Positions 1 through 10,194 of a stretch of 64,000 nucleotides of DNA are shown in pieces; the first letter of the stretch is position 1; each line of letters starts with the position of its first letter. The notes beneath the pieces are model-generated. The model saw only the letters and a list, made by a program, of their open reading frames with translations. It was not told the origin of the DNA and did no database searches. A program made the translations under genes and the position numbers. The DNA comes from Immersiella caudata (taxonomy: Eukaryota; Ascomycota; Sordariomycetes; Sordariales; Lasiosphaeriaceae), in the NCBI GenBank assembly GCA_030512335.1, contig JAULSU010000007.1:1612001-1676000 (forward strand), read 5' to 3'.

Positions 1-218
1 TGAGTACACATCATATCACGATGACGACCTACACAATATATAAATGCAAGGTTCATGACTCCAGCCTGTCACCAGGCAGCTGTCGATGGCCATATACGGC
101 ACAACAAGATACCGGCCCAGATCAAATTGGTTTCACTAGTTACCATGTCCCCTGAACTTGGGTCTTCATGAACTTTCTATTTGTCTCTTTGTGACGCTGA
201 ATACGTTGGTGGATATGC

Positions 219-3200
219 CTACAGCCCGGGAAACCCCGCATGGGATCGATACGCCTCGACCACTGTATCGAAAAGCTCCTGATATTCACCCCAAGATTCC
301 TCCCGTTGGGAGTTGACCACATCCCAAGCACTTCGCGCGTCATGACTCTTGTCGAAAGGCCGCGCGTTTCCAGTAGCGAGCATATCGAGGGCAATTTCCA
401 GAAGACGATAGGAATCATATCCGAATTCAAATGTGTCGTAAAAACTGTCGTCAAAACTGTCGTCAAAACTGTCGTCAACCCTGTAGACTTTTTTCCTTTT
501 TTCCCATCTGGAACGATGCTGTTCATGTAAGTGCTGAAGGAGCGTTTTTCCGTTAGAGTCAGCCGACAGATCAAGTCCCATCGGGAAAAGGTCGACGAGG
601 CGCTCGACAAATTCAAATTCTCCATCTGTAATCGCATGCCAAACCAGTGTAAAACCGTCCTTGTCCTTCTTGTTTAAGAAGTACAACATGTCCTTGATCG
701 TTTTCGGGCCCCCAAATTCGAGAACTGTGTCGAATGTACCCGAATGCCAATACGAGTCCTTCCCCCATCTAGGATATTGTGAAAGAAAATCAGCAAGGAT
801 ACGGCAATTCCACGTGCTAGGTTGTACCCCCCCAGATAGCAGGAGCTCCCGCAAGATTGGCAAGTCCTGCTGCCATACCGCCCACATGAGTGCTTTGCTC
901 ACTGGCTGGGATGAGGAGCGGCTCGGCTTATCGGCAATAAGGCATTCTTCAGGCAACTGGGGCCCAACGGTCTCCAGACCACTTGGCTGGGTGGCCGACG
1001 AGCCAGTGCGTTCTGGAGCGTTGGGCCAAGATGCGAAGTGAGGCGTTGTTGTTTGGGCCCCGGACCCAAGGTCAGCACATATCCTGACTGACATGGCAGT
1101 TAAAAAAGCGGCAAAGCCGTCGGGGTCTTCTTTTCCGGGGTCAAAGTCGGGGTGACATATGAGCATCCTCGTGATATCATATGCTGCCCGATTGCGAACA
1201 TGGGCCAGAGCCGTCCTACCGTCTGCGTCTTGCTGATTTATATCAATACGGGGATCGCTGATAAGCAGTCGGGCGACCACCACAGCAACACCTCCGTGAA
1301 AATCAGCGGTTGTGATCAAGTCGGCGGCTGCAACACACGCGACGTGGAGGGCACTCATCCCTTCTGAGTTTCGAATGTTGACGTCGATGACGGGCGACTT
1401 CAATAACAGTTTTGCGGCATCAGCTGCTAGACGTCCACTTTCGCCATACATGAGTTCAAAGTCGCCCTCCAATATCAGATGAAGACCTGAGCGCCCTTGG
1501 TCGTCCTGAACGTTGGGATCGAGTCCCATACCGCAGTAAAACTCGACCAAGTCCAGGCGACCCGTCTTTATCGCAAACAGAAAGGGAGTCATGCCGAGAC
1601 TGTCACGATAGTTCGGATCTGCTCCTTGTGACAGCAGGAATCTGGCCATTGACGGTGAGCCAGCCCAGAAGAGTGCTGTCCGTGAATGGGGGCCATTGTC
1701 CACGTAGCGCTGCCACATAGATCTTCCTTCCTTGCTGACATGCCCATCATACCTCTCAAGGAGGGGTATGCAGCCGAACTCAACGAGATAGGTCGAGAGA
1801 TCTCTCCCCTCATCTGCAAAGTTAAAGCTCCTGGGTATTCGAGACTTCTCCAATAATTGGTGAGTTGTATTGAGGTCAACCTCAGCTCCCACTGCAGACA
1901 TAAGCTCATGCAACGCTTCGGCACGGCGAACAGCAATGGCCGCCAGAATAGGATAGCGATACCGACCTCCGAGTCTTTCAAAGTGAGTTGGAGATTCAGG
2001 ACGTATGCTGATGAGGTGGCCAAGATTACGCTCCGCCAAGATGTAGAGTAGAACAACGTCTGTCGAGTGTCGACGGGTCTGATATTTCTCGTACACTGTG
2101 GTAAATAACCGTCAGCGATTCCTCTTAAAGGCGATTCGTAGGCAACGCAGAGTCTCAGGCGCGCTCATGTCAGGCCCAAGACATCCAACAAAGCCACAAT
2201 AGACCAAAGTAGGAGATAAATGACGGCGGGGGAACACTTACTGTTGTGCAAAAGTATCCATTGCCAGACTGTGAAGTCTTTTAAAAAGTTGCCTTGATGG
2301 GAGCCCTCCTGCTGCGCTCGATTGGCGTGTTCAAGCACGCTACTGACGGCGTATTCAAGGAAGGGATACATTCTCTTCCTTGGCTTGGGTTCTTTCATAG
2401 CCCGCCCGATGAGGTCGCTGAAGTTGAGATTGGGAAAGTGTGCTGTGAATCCTGCGTTGAGTTGCGCGAAGCAAATGTCGCGCAACAGCACATGTGCCGT
2501 AGGCACCGAGAGTGCGTTTCCAAAGCCAGACCACCGTTTTCTCCTCCCATCTTTCCCTAGGAGAAAGTCCCGGACGGATTCGTGGATGAACTGGACAGTT
2601 GGGCGAGTAGAGCGTGTAACCTCGGCGAGCCCTTTCGAGCAGGAGTCAACATATCGACGGTAGTCTGCTGCCGATATCTGTCTAGGGTCCACCTCAGTAT
2701 CAGAGCTCAGATCCAGGCCAAGCTGGATGGCGACAGACAGCTCTTGAGGGGTAAGAGGCCTTTCGGAGAAAAGGACAAGCTGGATGCAGACGCGGAGCTC
2801 GTCTAGATTTTCGCTATCCCTTGTCAAAATCATGTCGAACAGATCGTCAAGGCCTGGCGGTATGGAGCTGAGGCGTTTGCTAAGCCCGAATATTCGGCCA
2901 CTTGCGTATTCCCGGTTAAGAATAGAGACAACAAGTGCAACCCAGAGGAAGATGTTTGAACACCGTTCCAGAATGCTCGCTTTGATCGCCTCGGTTTGTA
3001 GCGAGTTTCCGAGCCGGAGTTCCGTGTCGACGTACCGGGCGATGTCTTCCGAGTGCTCCTTTCGCTCCTCCAAGGTCACCTGAAGGCCTTTCTTTGGTAC
3101 TATCGATGGGTAGTGGCGGCTCGAAAAGCAGAGATGCAGCCGCCCCTTTGCGTCCGCCTGGAGGGCAGTGTCTCCTAGCTGCTCAAAGAAGCCGACCATG

Positions 3201-5062
3201 TCCCGCACCTCCGCCTCGTCGCACTCGTCCAAGGCATCGATAAAGCACTTGACTGGCCTCTTCAGCAGGCTAGCGACCTTGACTAAGACTTGAGTGAGGC
3301 ATTCAACGTTCCAGCCTTGCCTTTCGACATACTTGAAACCTGTTATGCCCAAGTGATCCAAGGCCGGCCGAAGTTCGCGTTCCGTTTCGAGCAGTTGGAG
3401 AAGAATGGAACGGTAGCACCCTAGAGTTGATTGCTCGAGCTTCTCACCCCTGGCGTTGAAGAAGAACGAGAGAACAAAGGGCTTCTCTGACTGGGTGCGT
3501 TTCCCTGCCGCGCGCTTCTGCGCCTGGGAGAGGAGGAACTTCATCAAGATCGACTTCCCAGCGCCGGGCTTGCCCTTAATCCAAAGTAGCCCGCCATGTT
3601 CGTCAACCTTGGCCGCATCTAACCAGTCAATAGCCTCGGGCGTGGACAGGAACCATTCGCAAGTCTTGGCCTGAGCTGTTTTCAGCGTCATCAGTCTCGC
3701 GTCGATCTGGTCGAACTTGAGAAGCTGCATAAGCCTCTCTCTCTGGGCGTCTGTCAGACAATGGTCTGACATCCGGATGTTTTGATTCGAGGCAGAGGAC
3801 AATGCGTCGTCTGGAGTCAAAGGTTGATGCTCAACATCCTCGGTCTCTTCGCCGATCAATTCCTTCGCTGCTGCCAATGTTGGTAGTCGGTGTGGTGATT
3901 CCCTGTCCTCGGCTGTTCTAGCTGGCTCACAGGTTGCGACGATCCTCTGCACGGCGGCAACCACTTTCTGGTAGCCCACGTCACTGGCCCCATGAAACCG
4001 GCACATGTCCATATGGGTGTCGCCGATGTGCTGAATTGTTTCCACAAAGGGGAGGTCCAAACACGAAGAATGATCGTCAACGACCTAGAACTTGCCGTCA
4101 GCATCGCCAACTGAGCGCGACCAGACTTTCTCACCTTCTTTCCAAACAACCCTGGCACTCCGTATTCCTCCTGAAACGAGTAGATAATCCACTTCTGCTG
4201 ACAAGCCATGGCGGCAAAGGCGGCGCTATCTGGCTGCCTGCCTGTACGAGGCATAAGATCTTCCACAATACTTTTGTTGACCTTGACACCAAGCCCCTGC
4301 GCCGAGGCGGAGAGAACATGGTGCAGAAAGGCTCGCGGGTCAGCACCTCGATGTGGCGTGCCGAAGAAGACCACCCCAGTTGTCGACATGAAGACATCGT
4401 GTAGATGCGAACAACCGGGCGCGGCGCTAGCCTCTTGGGCTCGCTTCAGCGCCTCCTTTGCGACTAGCCCTCCCAGACTGTGAGCCATGAGGAGGAGAGG
4501 GCGTCTTCTCTCCCCTGGCGCCCGTCTCTTCGCTTCTAGAGTAGACAGCAGATCCGAAGCGTGATCTTGCATTGTATTCTGGCTAATAGGGCCTTGCACA
4601 AAGTGCCGTATGCGTGTATCGTACCCGTATGTCATGATCCTCGCGGAAGGCGTGGCCAGAGGGAGGAGATGGTACGGCCAGTACACGTCCTCCTTCCCAG
4701 CCTCGACGCCCCCATTGTTCGTCGAAGTTCCAACTCCATCGAGCTGTTCGGAGGAGAATGAGGATACTCGAGTCTCTGAAGAGGACTGTTCGGCGGGCTG
4801 ATCTCGCGAGGTATTCTTTCGCCCGAAGCGGGGAAATTTGGACGGCCGCGGGGGCGCTTCGTCACGTTGACGCTTCCGAACTTTGGACCGCTCGAGGGTC
4901 CATGTCAATCTCGGATGGCCGGTAAATCCATGGACAAAGACGATACTAACACAGGCAGGCAATGTGTCAGCAAAGGAGCTCCAGCGGTGAACAAACTTAC
5001 TCAATGGTGGGGTTTGCGGGCTCATAAAGCACCGAAATGCCCTGGGCGGAGACGGTAGCCAT
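219..5062 (-). CDS. SesB-like hydrolase / NACHT / ankyrin NLR protein
   Basis: Four exons (5062..5001, 4945..4135, 4084..2242, 2095..219) give 1530 codons in register. The donors are GTAAGT, GTGAGA and GTAAGT. The start is the ATG at 5062, just before the typical opening of this domain (MATVSAQGISVLYEPANPTI). Residues about 20-290 are an alpha/beta hydrolase of the SesB type, with IVFVHGFTGH and a nucleophile elbow AHSLGG. A NACHT NTPase follows, with Walker A GKPGAGKS at about 462-469 and a CFIDALDECDE Walker B. Ankyrin-type repeats lie at about 1040-1245. This is the standard three-part fungal NLR: an effector domain, an oligomerising NTPase and a ligand-sensing repeat. By family knowledge such proteins act in heterokaryon incompatibility and non-self recognition. 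What this one senses cannot be read from sequence. It is intact. Confidence 0.9.
442..477. repeat. 12-bp tandem repeat inside the NLR gene
   Basis: Three near-perfect 12-bp units with core AAACTGTCGTCA lie in the last NLR exon and encode repeated Asp-Asp-Ser-Phe near the C-terminus, followed by a diverged fourth copy. Because the unit is a multiple of 3, copy-number change keeps the frame. Confidence 0.85.
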
Positions 5063-5934
5063 AGCGTTCGTTCAGACGCCAGCCACGGTACGGAGCATCG
5101 CAGCTCTCGAAGATCGCGGCACGCTCTGTTGCGCAATTGAGAGGGAACAGTCGTCTTGTCAGAATGGCATGCGTCGGATTGGTAAACGTTGACGCAGAGC
5201 CTGATGCTCTTGTGCACTCGGCTGCCTCATGGCTCAGCTGAAGGCGGTGACCCAAATAGGCATGGTCTGAATTCACCCGACGACGAGGAAGCCGCGAATC
5301 GTCAAGAGCAAGCGATCAAAATCAGGGTTAGGGTACCCCTGATTTCAACATCTGTCTCACCTCTGGCCCAAATACCTCAACGTGCCCCAATACCTACTTA
5401 ATTGAAGGAAAGGAAAAAAAGACCAAAATAACCAAGACAAGGCCTCGGAGCGGGCAGCGCACCGGCATCCAATCGCTGGGCGTGTGTCCCCACAGCCTGC
5501 CTGCGCGATGTGAAATATCATTACTGATCCATGTGCAGGAGAGGAATGTGCATTTCCGCGTTGACCTCATGGCCGAGAGTCGTTAACGAAGCTAGACATA
5601 ACTAGCTGAGATTTGACTGTAGTTGACAAACATGAAGCGAACGAGAGCACCCCCCAAAACACTGCCACCCTGGGTATATTAGAGGGGAAATAGGTTATGA
5701 TTAGAAGAGTAACTAAAGTACCTCATCACTAGGCCCTCCCCCTATTCCCTCGACCCATGATTCCATCATATCAACATTATCCTGCAGCTACAGCGTCAGC
5801 GATGTCCGCATCATGACAGCGCCGCGCAACTCTCGCCTGTCTTCAGCCCATGTCAAATCCCCTGCCAGGTGATTCCCAACCGCTAGCTAGGTTTTTACCT
5901 AGAACTCCATGGGCTCAGGTAAACAGTCTTCCCG
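5063..5934. other. Intergenic region upstream of the NLR gene
   Basis: 872 bp with no supported gene. It should hold the NLR promoter. No clear TATA box or repeat was seen. Confidence 0.5.
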
Positions 5935-7285
5935 TCAGACAGTCTCCACATCTGCCCCGGCGCTCGAGCAAACATCATGCAGCTGTTCGAAGTCAGCCCC
6001 TTCCCAGTGTTTCTCCGTCATTTGGATCTCCAGAACAACTTTCCGCAGACGCGGTGCCCATGTCGTCCAGTTTGCCATCCACGTCTCGATGAAGGGTAAG
6101 GACCTGGAGCCAAGCCAATTGTACCCGCCCGACGAGGCAACCATCCTCGTTGATGACAAGCGTTTCCAGGCTGACGGGGAAGCATGCATCAGTCGATTCG
6201 GGCTAGGTTGGTCGAATCCGAGCAAAAGTACTAATGGGATATCCAAGTGGGCGAAGTGTTCACGGCTCCGCAGCCCAAGAGATCCGTAGATGGCGAAATT
6301 GGGGGTATACACTTGACAAAATGGTACTTGATACAGTCGATTGAGATCTTCAATCTCTTGAGCGTATCCTTGACATGGTTCAGATCGTTGGTGAGTTGAT
6401 CCAGGTCGACACCACCGTAACCGTTCCCATCATACTCCCAGTCCCAGTCCAGGGTCTCAAGGCACTGAGTGGCCTGTATAACGGAACCCAGCGGTCCATC
6501 GAAAATGCCAGTGAGCTTCATCGATGTCAAGTTGTTGCAAGCTAAAGGCGTGCCACCAACTGGGTAGCCGGGCCACCAGAGATAACTCGAGAAGTCCAAC
6601 CGAGCATGCAGACACTCCAGATTGGGTAGATAGAAAAGCGCCAGAATGTCTTTGATGTTGGAAGAAATGAGGCCGTAACCGCTTGGGACGTGGAGGAAGG
6701 TGACTTTCGCAACCGTGCGAATGTAGGCAAATTGCCACCGCTCGGTTGTTTGCAAAGGGCGGAAGTAAGCATCTCTCCGGCAAATCGGCTTTCCTTGAGC
6801 ACACCAGGCCCGAGGTAGAGAGACGACAGGTTGGGAAGGTGCGAGAAAAGGAGGGCGATCACGGCATCCACCCTCTCCTTTTTCAATTCGTGTTCCCAGC
6901 GAAGCTGTAGGTGCTACTGTAGGTAGCAACCTCGGCTAGATGCTCCTTCGTGAGCGTTATGGCTGTTGGTCGTACGGGCAGGCCAGTTTCCTCGTTCAAG
7001 ATGGCGTCGAAATCCATTTTGAACTCGCTGACTTTGTTCTCCGAGATCCGGTCTGCGGAGCAAAGTCGACAGGAGCGGTGCAATCAGCGGGGCGCCCTCG
7101 TCGTAGGTCTCATCCCACGTCCCCTTCTTTTACCACTTCAGCCCAATTGAAGAGTGAAGCAGCGGCCGGGCGATATGGCGGAGGGAGGTGCTGCTTTGGC
7201 AAAGGGCGGCAAGGTTAGATGGAGACAACTCCGAGAAGATTTGGAGGATTAGCTGCACAGGAAGCTCTTCGAGAGCCGCCATCAT
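5935..7285 (-). pseudogene. F-box/LRR-type protein, broken
   Basis: The ATG at 7285 opens a clear F-box (LEELPVQLILQIFSELSPSN). The same frame meets TAA after GLKW and TAG after GCYLQ, then continues as LKKERVDAVIALLFSHLPNL. A one-base shift near 6712 moves the LRR-like part into another frame (KVTFLHVPSGYG to CIKYHFVK). A second shift near 6310 leads into the C-terminal part (DIPLVLLLGFDQP to GADVETV). Two stops and two frameshifts without usable splice sites point to a pseudogene of the fungal F-box family with degenerate leucine-rich repeats. F-box proteins recruit substrates to SCF ubiquitin ligases. No substrate can be guessed. Assembly error is less likely with four lesions. Confidence 0.7.
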
Positions 7286-7855
7286 AGATAGATGGTCAGC
7301 TATTTCGCGCTGGCTTGGGCGTGCTTGGTTGGCTTTTCGTGGTCGATTTGGCAGATTTCGTCAGTTGAGTGGTGGTGGGGTGCGCGTGGGTGAAAAATTC
7401 TTCTGGTGCGAGGAAGAACGAGAAATCGGTCGGATTTCAAACATGGAATCGAAAAGGGACGCGACGCAAGCGCGTTGGGGCCTGTGCCTATATCGAATGG
7501 AATCAATCTCAAGCTCCAGAAAAAACCTAGAAGAGTTGCAACGCATTCCATTCAGACTTTCGCATCAGATCGACGTCTTAGGATCTTGAACAAGAACGAG
7601 AAGAAGTTATCCATTACGACAACAAGCCAAAACTCGAAGTCTTGAATCCTCCCAAAACAACCACAATCCAACTGAAAGATCTTAACATTCTGCCAGAACA
7701 TGTACCTCGCACTGACCGATGGAACACGACCGATTCCAGTCTCAGCAGCCAACGTTAACTTCCAGAGCCAGGAAAAGACAGGAGCCAGGCCTTCCCTCAG
7801 TACCCTAATCACGCGCAAGCAACAGCACATCCTAGACATCATCCCCTCGTCAACT
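7286..7855. other. Intergenic region, no gene seen
   Basis: 570 bp. Open frames on both strands lack family signals or plausible gene structure. Confidence 0.4.
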
Positions 7856-8274
7856 TCATTGCACAAATGTACAAAATCCCTCCTCAACCAAAGAAGAAGG
7901 CCCACCCAAGGCACATCCCAACCCAGGATCACACAGATTCATCGGATTGCAAGGGCCCACCGTGGCCCACGAGATGCAATCGTCCAGGCACTTTTCATAC
8001 GAAAAAATCTCGTCACGCTCTGTGAGGGAAGTCTGTTAGCAAACAGGATACAACCTGAAGAGATGGATAGCATTTGATGCTTGTGGGGTGTTGAAGGAAA
8101 AAAAAAAAGAGCCAACGAACTCCTCACACCGCCCATTGCGGGGCCGCTGTGGGTGTCAAAGTAGGAAGCCACGGCAATGAAGCTAGTCACGCTAGAGGGG
8201 TCGGACGGGGAAGGGGCCGCGAGGGCCACGAAAGGGAGAGCGAGGAGGGTGAGGGTGGTGGCAAAGGACTTCAT
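7856..8274 (-). CDS. Small secreted cysteine-rich protein
   Basis: The ATG at 8274 starts a strong signal peptide (MKSFATTLTLLALPFVALAA), followed by a short Ser/Pro-rich stretch. One intron is needed. The preferred model has exons 8274..8130 and 8019..7856 (102 aa), using a GCTAAC branch site 17 nt before CTCACAG. An alternative uses GTGAGG at 8127 and an acceptor at CTAACAG (107 aa). Both end in the same mature region, rich in acidic and aromatic residues, with six cysteines (KCLDDC, GPC, NLC, GC, FC). Size, signal peptide and even Cys number fit a secreted effector-like or defensive peptide. No family is recognised, so function is open. RNA-seq would fix the splice site. Confidence 0.6.
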
Positions 8275-8905
8275 TTTGGGAGTTGAGAGGGGGATTTTTG
8301 AAAGATTGGTGGAGGCTTGGGGTTGTGATTGTTGGAGGTTTTGCTTGATCTGAAGCTTTTGATGCTGGCGGTGAAGAAGGAGAAGAGAATGGAGGGGAGA
8401 AGGGCTCTTTATGCTCATCGTTGAGAAACATTGAGGCCGTTGGGTCTGGCAGTCGTGATGATGGTGACAGAGCCGATGGGTCGCACCGTTTTGAGGGAGC
8501 AGTTTGCCTGGGGCCGTGCGTGTGTTGGTAGCAGTTACACAATGGAGAAGCAAATCTAGATTGCTTAAACGCCTCTTCCAGTATGAAAAAGGCCCTATAT
8601 AATGTACATAACGCCTGAAATAGGATACTTTAGGTGTTTTAAAATGCAGATATGGCTTCATAGCATGCAGTCAATACCTTTTGGCTTTTCTCGCACGTCT
8701 GCATTGATCTGGGCGCTGGGTTTTCCGCATGCAGCAGATATCCCCGTTTGTCTGGCTGGAACCTTCGTGTATGTATCTCGGCGTTATCCGGGGAGCCATG
8801 ACTTGGTTTCGAAACCCCAGCCGTAAAACTCAGGGAGACTCTAAAGCAGGTAGTTTTCGACATATCGTGCAACACCCTCGTCTCGGCGATAACCCCCTCT
8901 CCCCC

Positions 8906-8909
<4 letters not shown>
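8275..8909. other. Upstream region of the small secreted protein gene
   Basis: 635 bp with no gene. A TATATAGG motif lies near 8600 on the minus strand, far upstream of the ATG. Confidence 0.4.
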
Positions 8910-8936
<27 letters not shown>

Positions 8937-9040
8937 GATTGCCCTTACGGGTTTTGGCCACGCACGAGCCGGTTGTTCCTGTGGCTAACCGAAATAAAGT
9001 TCTGCTATTCCCGAAAGCCACTGCCCACCACCTCGTCATC
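8910..9040 (-). mobile_element. 3' end of a non-LTR retroposon with poly(A) tail
   Basis: Read on the minus strand, the segment ends in AACCCGTAAGGGCAATC followed by an uninterrupted run of 27 A (8936..8910). An A-tract directly after a short hairpin-like ACCCGTAAGGGCAAT tail is what a 5'-truncated LINE/SINE insertion of the Tad type leaves. No reverse-transcriptase coding remains. The 5' limit is uncertain and no target-site duplication was identified with confidence. Confidence 0.45.
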
Positions 9041-9110
9041 AACCCACCTCCGATTCAACGAAACACTTAACTAGAAAACCAATTCCAGGTAACTAATAAC
9101 CAAAGCCAAA

Positions 9111-9208
9111 GTGCGGGTAACGTGGTGGTTAGCGCGCTCAATAAACTTTATCAGTGTTGCTTTTCCAGCGTTTAGCGAGAGGCCTGGGTTCGAATCCCAG
9201 CCAGCCCA
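9111..9208 (+). other. tRNA-like sequence with A and B boxes, degenerate
   Basis: An A-box-like TGGTGGTTAGCGCG and a perfect B box GGTTCGAATCC lie about 55 bp apart. The T arm is ideal (CTGGG, a 7-base loop, CCCAG) and is followed by CCAGCCCA. The 5' strand GTGCGGG pairs with only five of seven acceptor bases. The anticodon region is over-long (CTCAATAAAC pairing imperfectly with GTTTAGCGAG). It could be a decayed tRNA gene or a tRNA-derived SINE head. It starts 71 bp beyond the retroposon end and stops 4 bp before the neighbouring stop codon. Confidence 0.4.
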
Positions 9209-9212
9209 AGCC

Positions 9213-9845
9213 CTAATTTTGCCCCCAAGCCCCCTTTTCTTGCCCGCCGCGCCATGCTGATAACACAAACCGCGACCTCTCCGAAAGATCAAGAACGGTC
9301 CGCGGTAGCATGGCATAGTTAAGCCCCTCTTTGTCGAGCAACCCGCAGAAAAGCTCGTGAAATTCCTTCCACTGGCCATCACTCTCGGGCATCAACCGTA
9401 CGCCGTCATCCCTGAGCCAATCCACCCCAGCCTCGCACACCACAACCAACGACGCCTCCATCCTGCGTTTCAACTCAGCCCATTCTTCCCCTTTCAGCAA
9501 GCCCTCTGCTCCCTCTTGCCCCACATACTGCAACGCGTACGCAATGGGGTCAATGCCTGACCGGTCCGAGATGAACCATTTCGCCCTTGACTGCAGAGCC
9601 TTCCTCTCCTCTCTGAGTTGGGCTTGGAGAATAAGCTTCTGCAAAGCAAGACATCTCTCGGCTGAGGAGGTGATGTCGTTTGCTGTATAGTTGTGTTCGA
9701 CAAGGACGGTACGTGCGACCTCTTTGATGATGGGGGGTTGATCCTGAGGGGATGCCTGCTCTTTGAAGTGGCCTTCGAGGGCGTTGACGAGCGTGGTTTT
9801 GCCGGTGCATTGGGCGCCGACGATGTAGATGTTTTGATGATGCAT
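9213..9845 (-). CDS. NadR/Ttd14-like AAA P-loop ATPase
   Basis: A single exon of 210 aa starts at the ATG at 9845. The N-terminus HHQNIYIVGAQCTGKTTLVN is a Walker A P-loop. A nucleotide-kinase-like core follows, with KWFISDRSGIDPIAYAL and a CEAGVDWLRDDGVR segment. This matches the AAA_28 / NadR C-terminal-like group of small P-loop proteins found in many fungi. In bacteria NadR is a nicotinamide-riboside kinase. For fungal relatives the substrate is not established, so I do not assign a reaction. The gene is divergent from the RdRP gene with only 349 bp between start codons. Confidence 0.8.
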   Translation of the reverse strand: MHHQNIYIVGAQCTGKTTLVNALEGHFKEQASPQDQPPIIKEVARTVLVEHNYTANDITSSAERCLALQKLILQAQLREERKALQSRAKWFISDRSGIDPIAYALQYVGQEGAEGLLKGEEWAELKRRMEASLVVVCEAGVDWLRDDGVRLMPESDGQWKEFHELFCGLLDKEGLNYAMLPRTVLDLSERSRFVLSAWRGGQEKGAWGQN

Positions 9846-10194
9846 TGGGATTATGGGGGTGTGGTGAAGACGGTAAGTACGGTGAGCGGGGATGCATCTG
9901 GGGTGGGTGTGAGCTTGGTGGGTTGCGTCCTGTTATCTTCATGTCGACATCCGTTGATGTGGCAAGGTGTATGCGGTGAGGCCTACAGCCCCCTCTCTTG
10001 TGTAACATGGATGCCTTGGTTTTTCGTTGACTGGTGCTCGTCCCTTTGGATTTGGTCGTCCCTTCTCTTTGCAAATTGAAGAGTTGCAACGAGACGAGCT
10101 TCTTTGTGCCAAATTACGGCGAGATCAAGCCCGGCCGCTCCTTCCTCACAAGCAGAATCACCCAGGACCCACCAAATCTGCTACCACTGCCACC
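9846..10194. promoter_or_regulatory. Divergent intergenic region between the NadR-like and RdRP genes
   Basis: 349 bp separate two outward-facing start codons, so both promoters must lie here or overlap. No clear TATA box was seen. The RdRP start has a good context (CCACCATGG). Confidence 0.45.
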
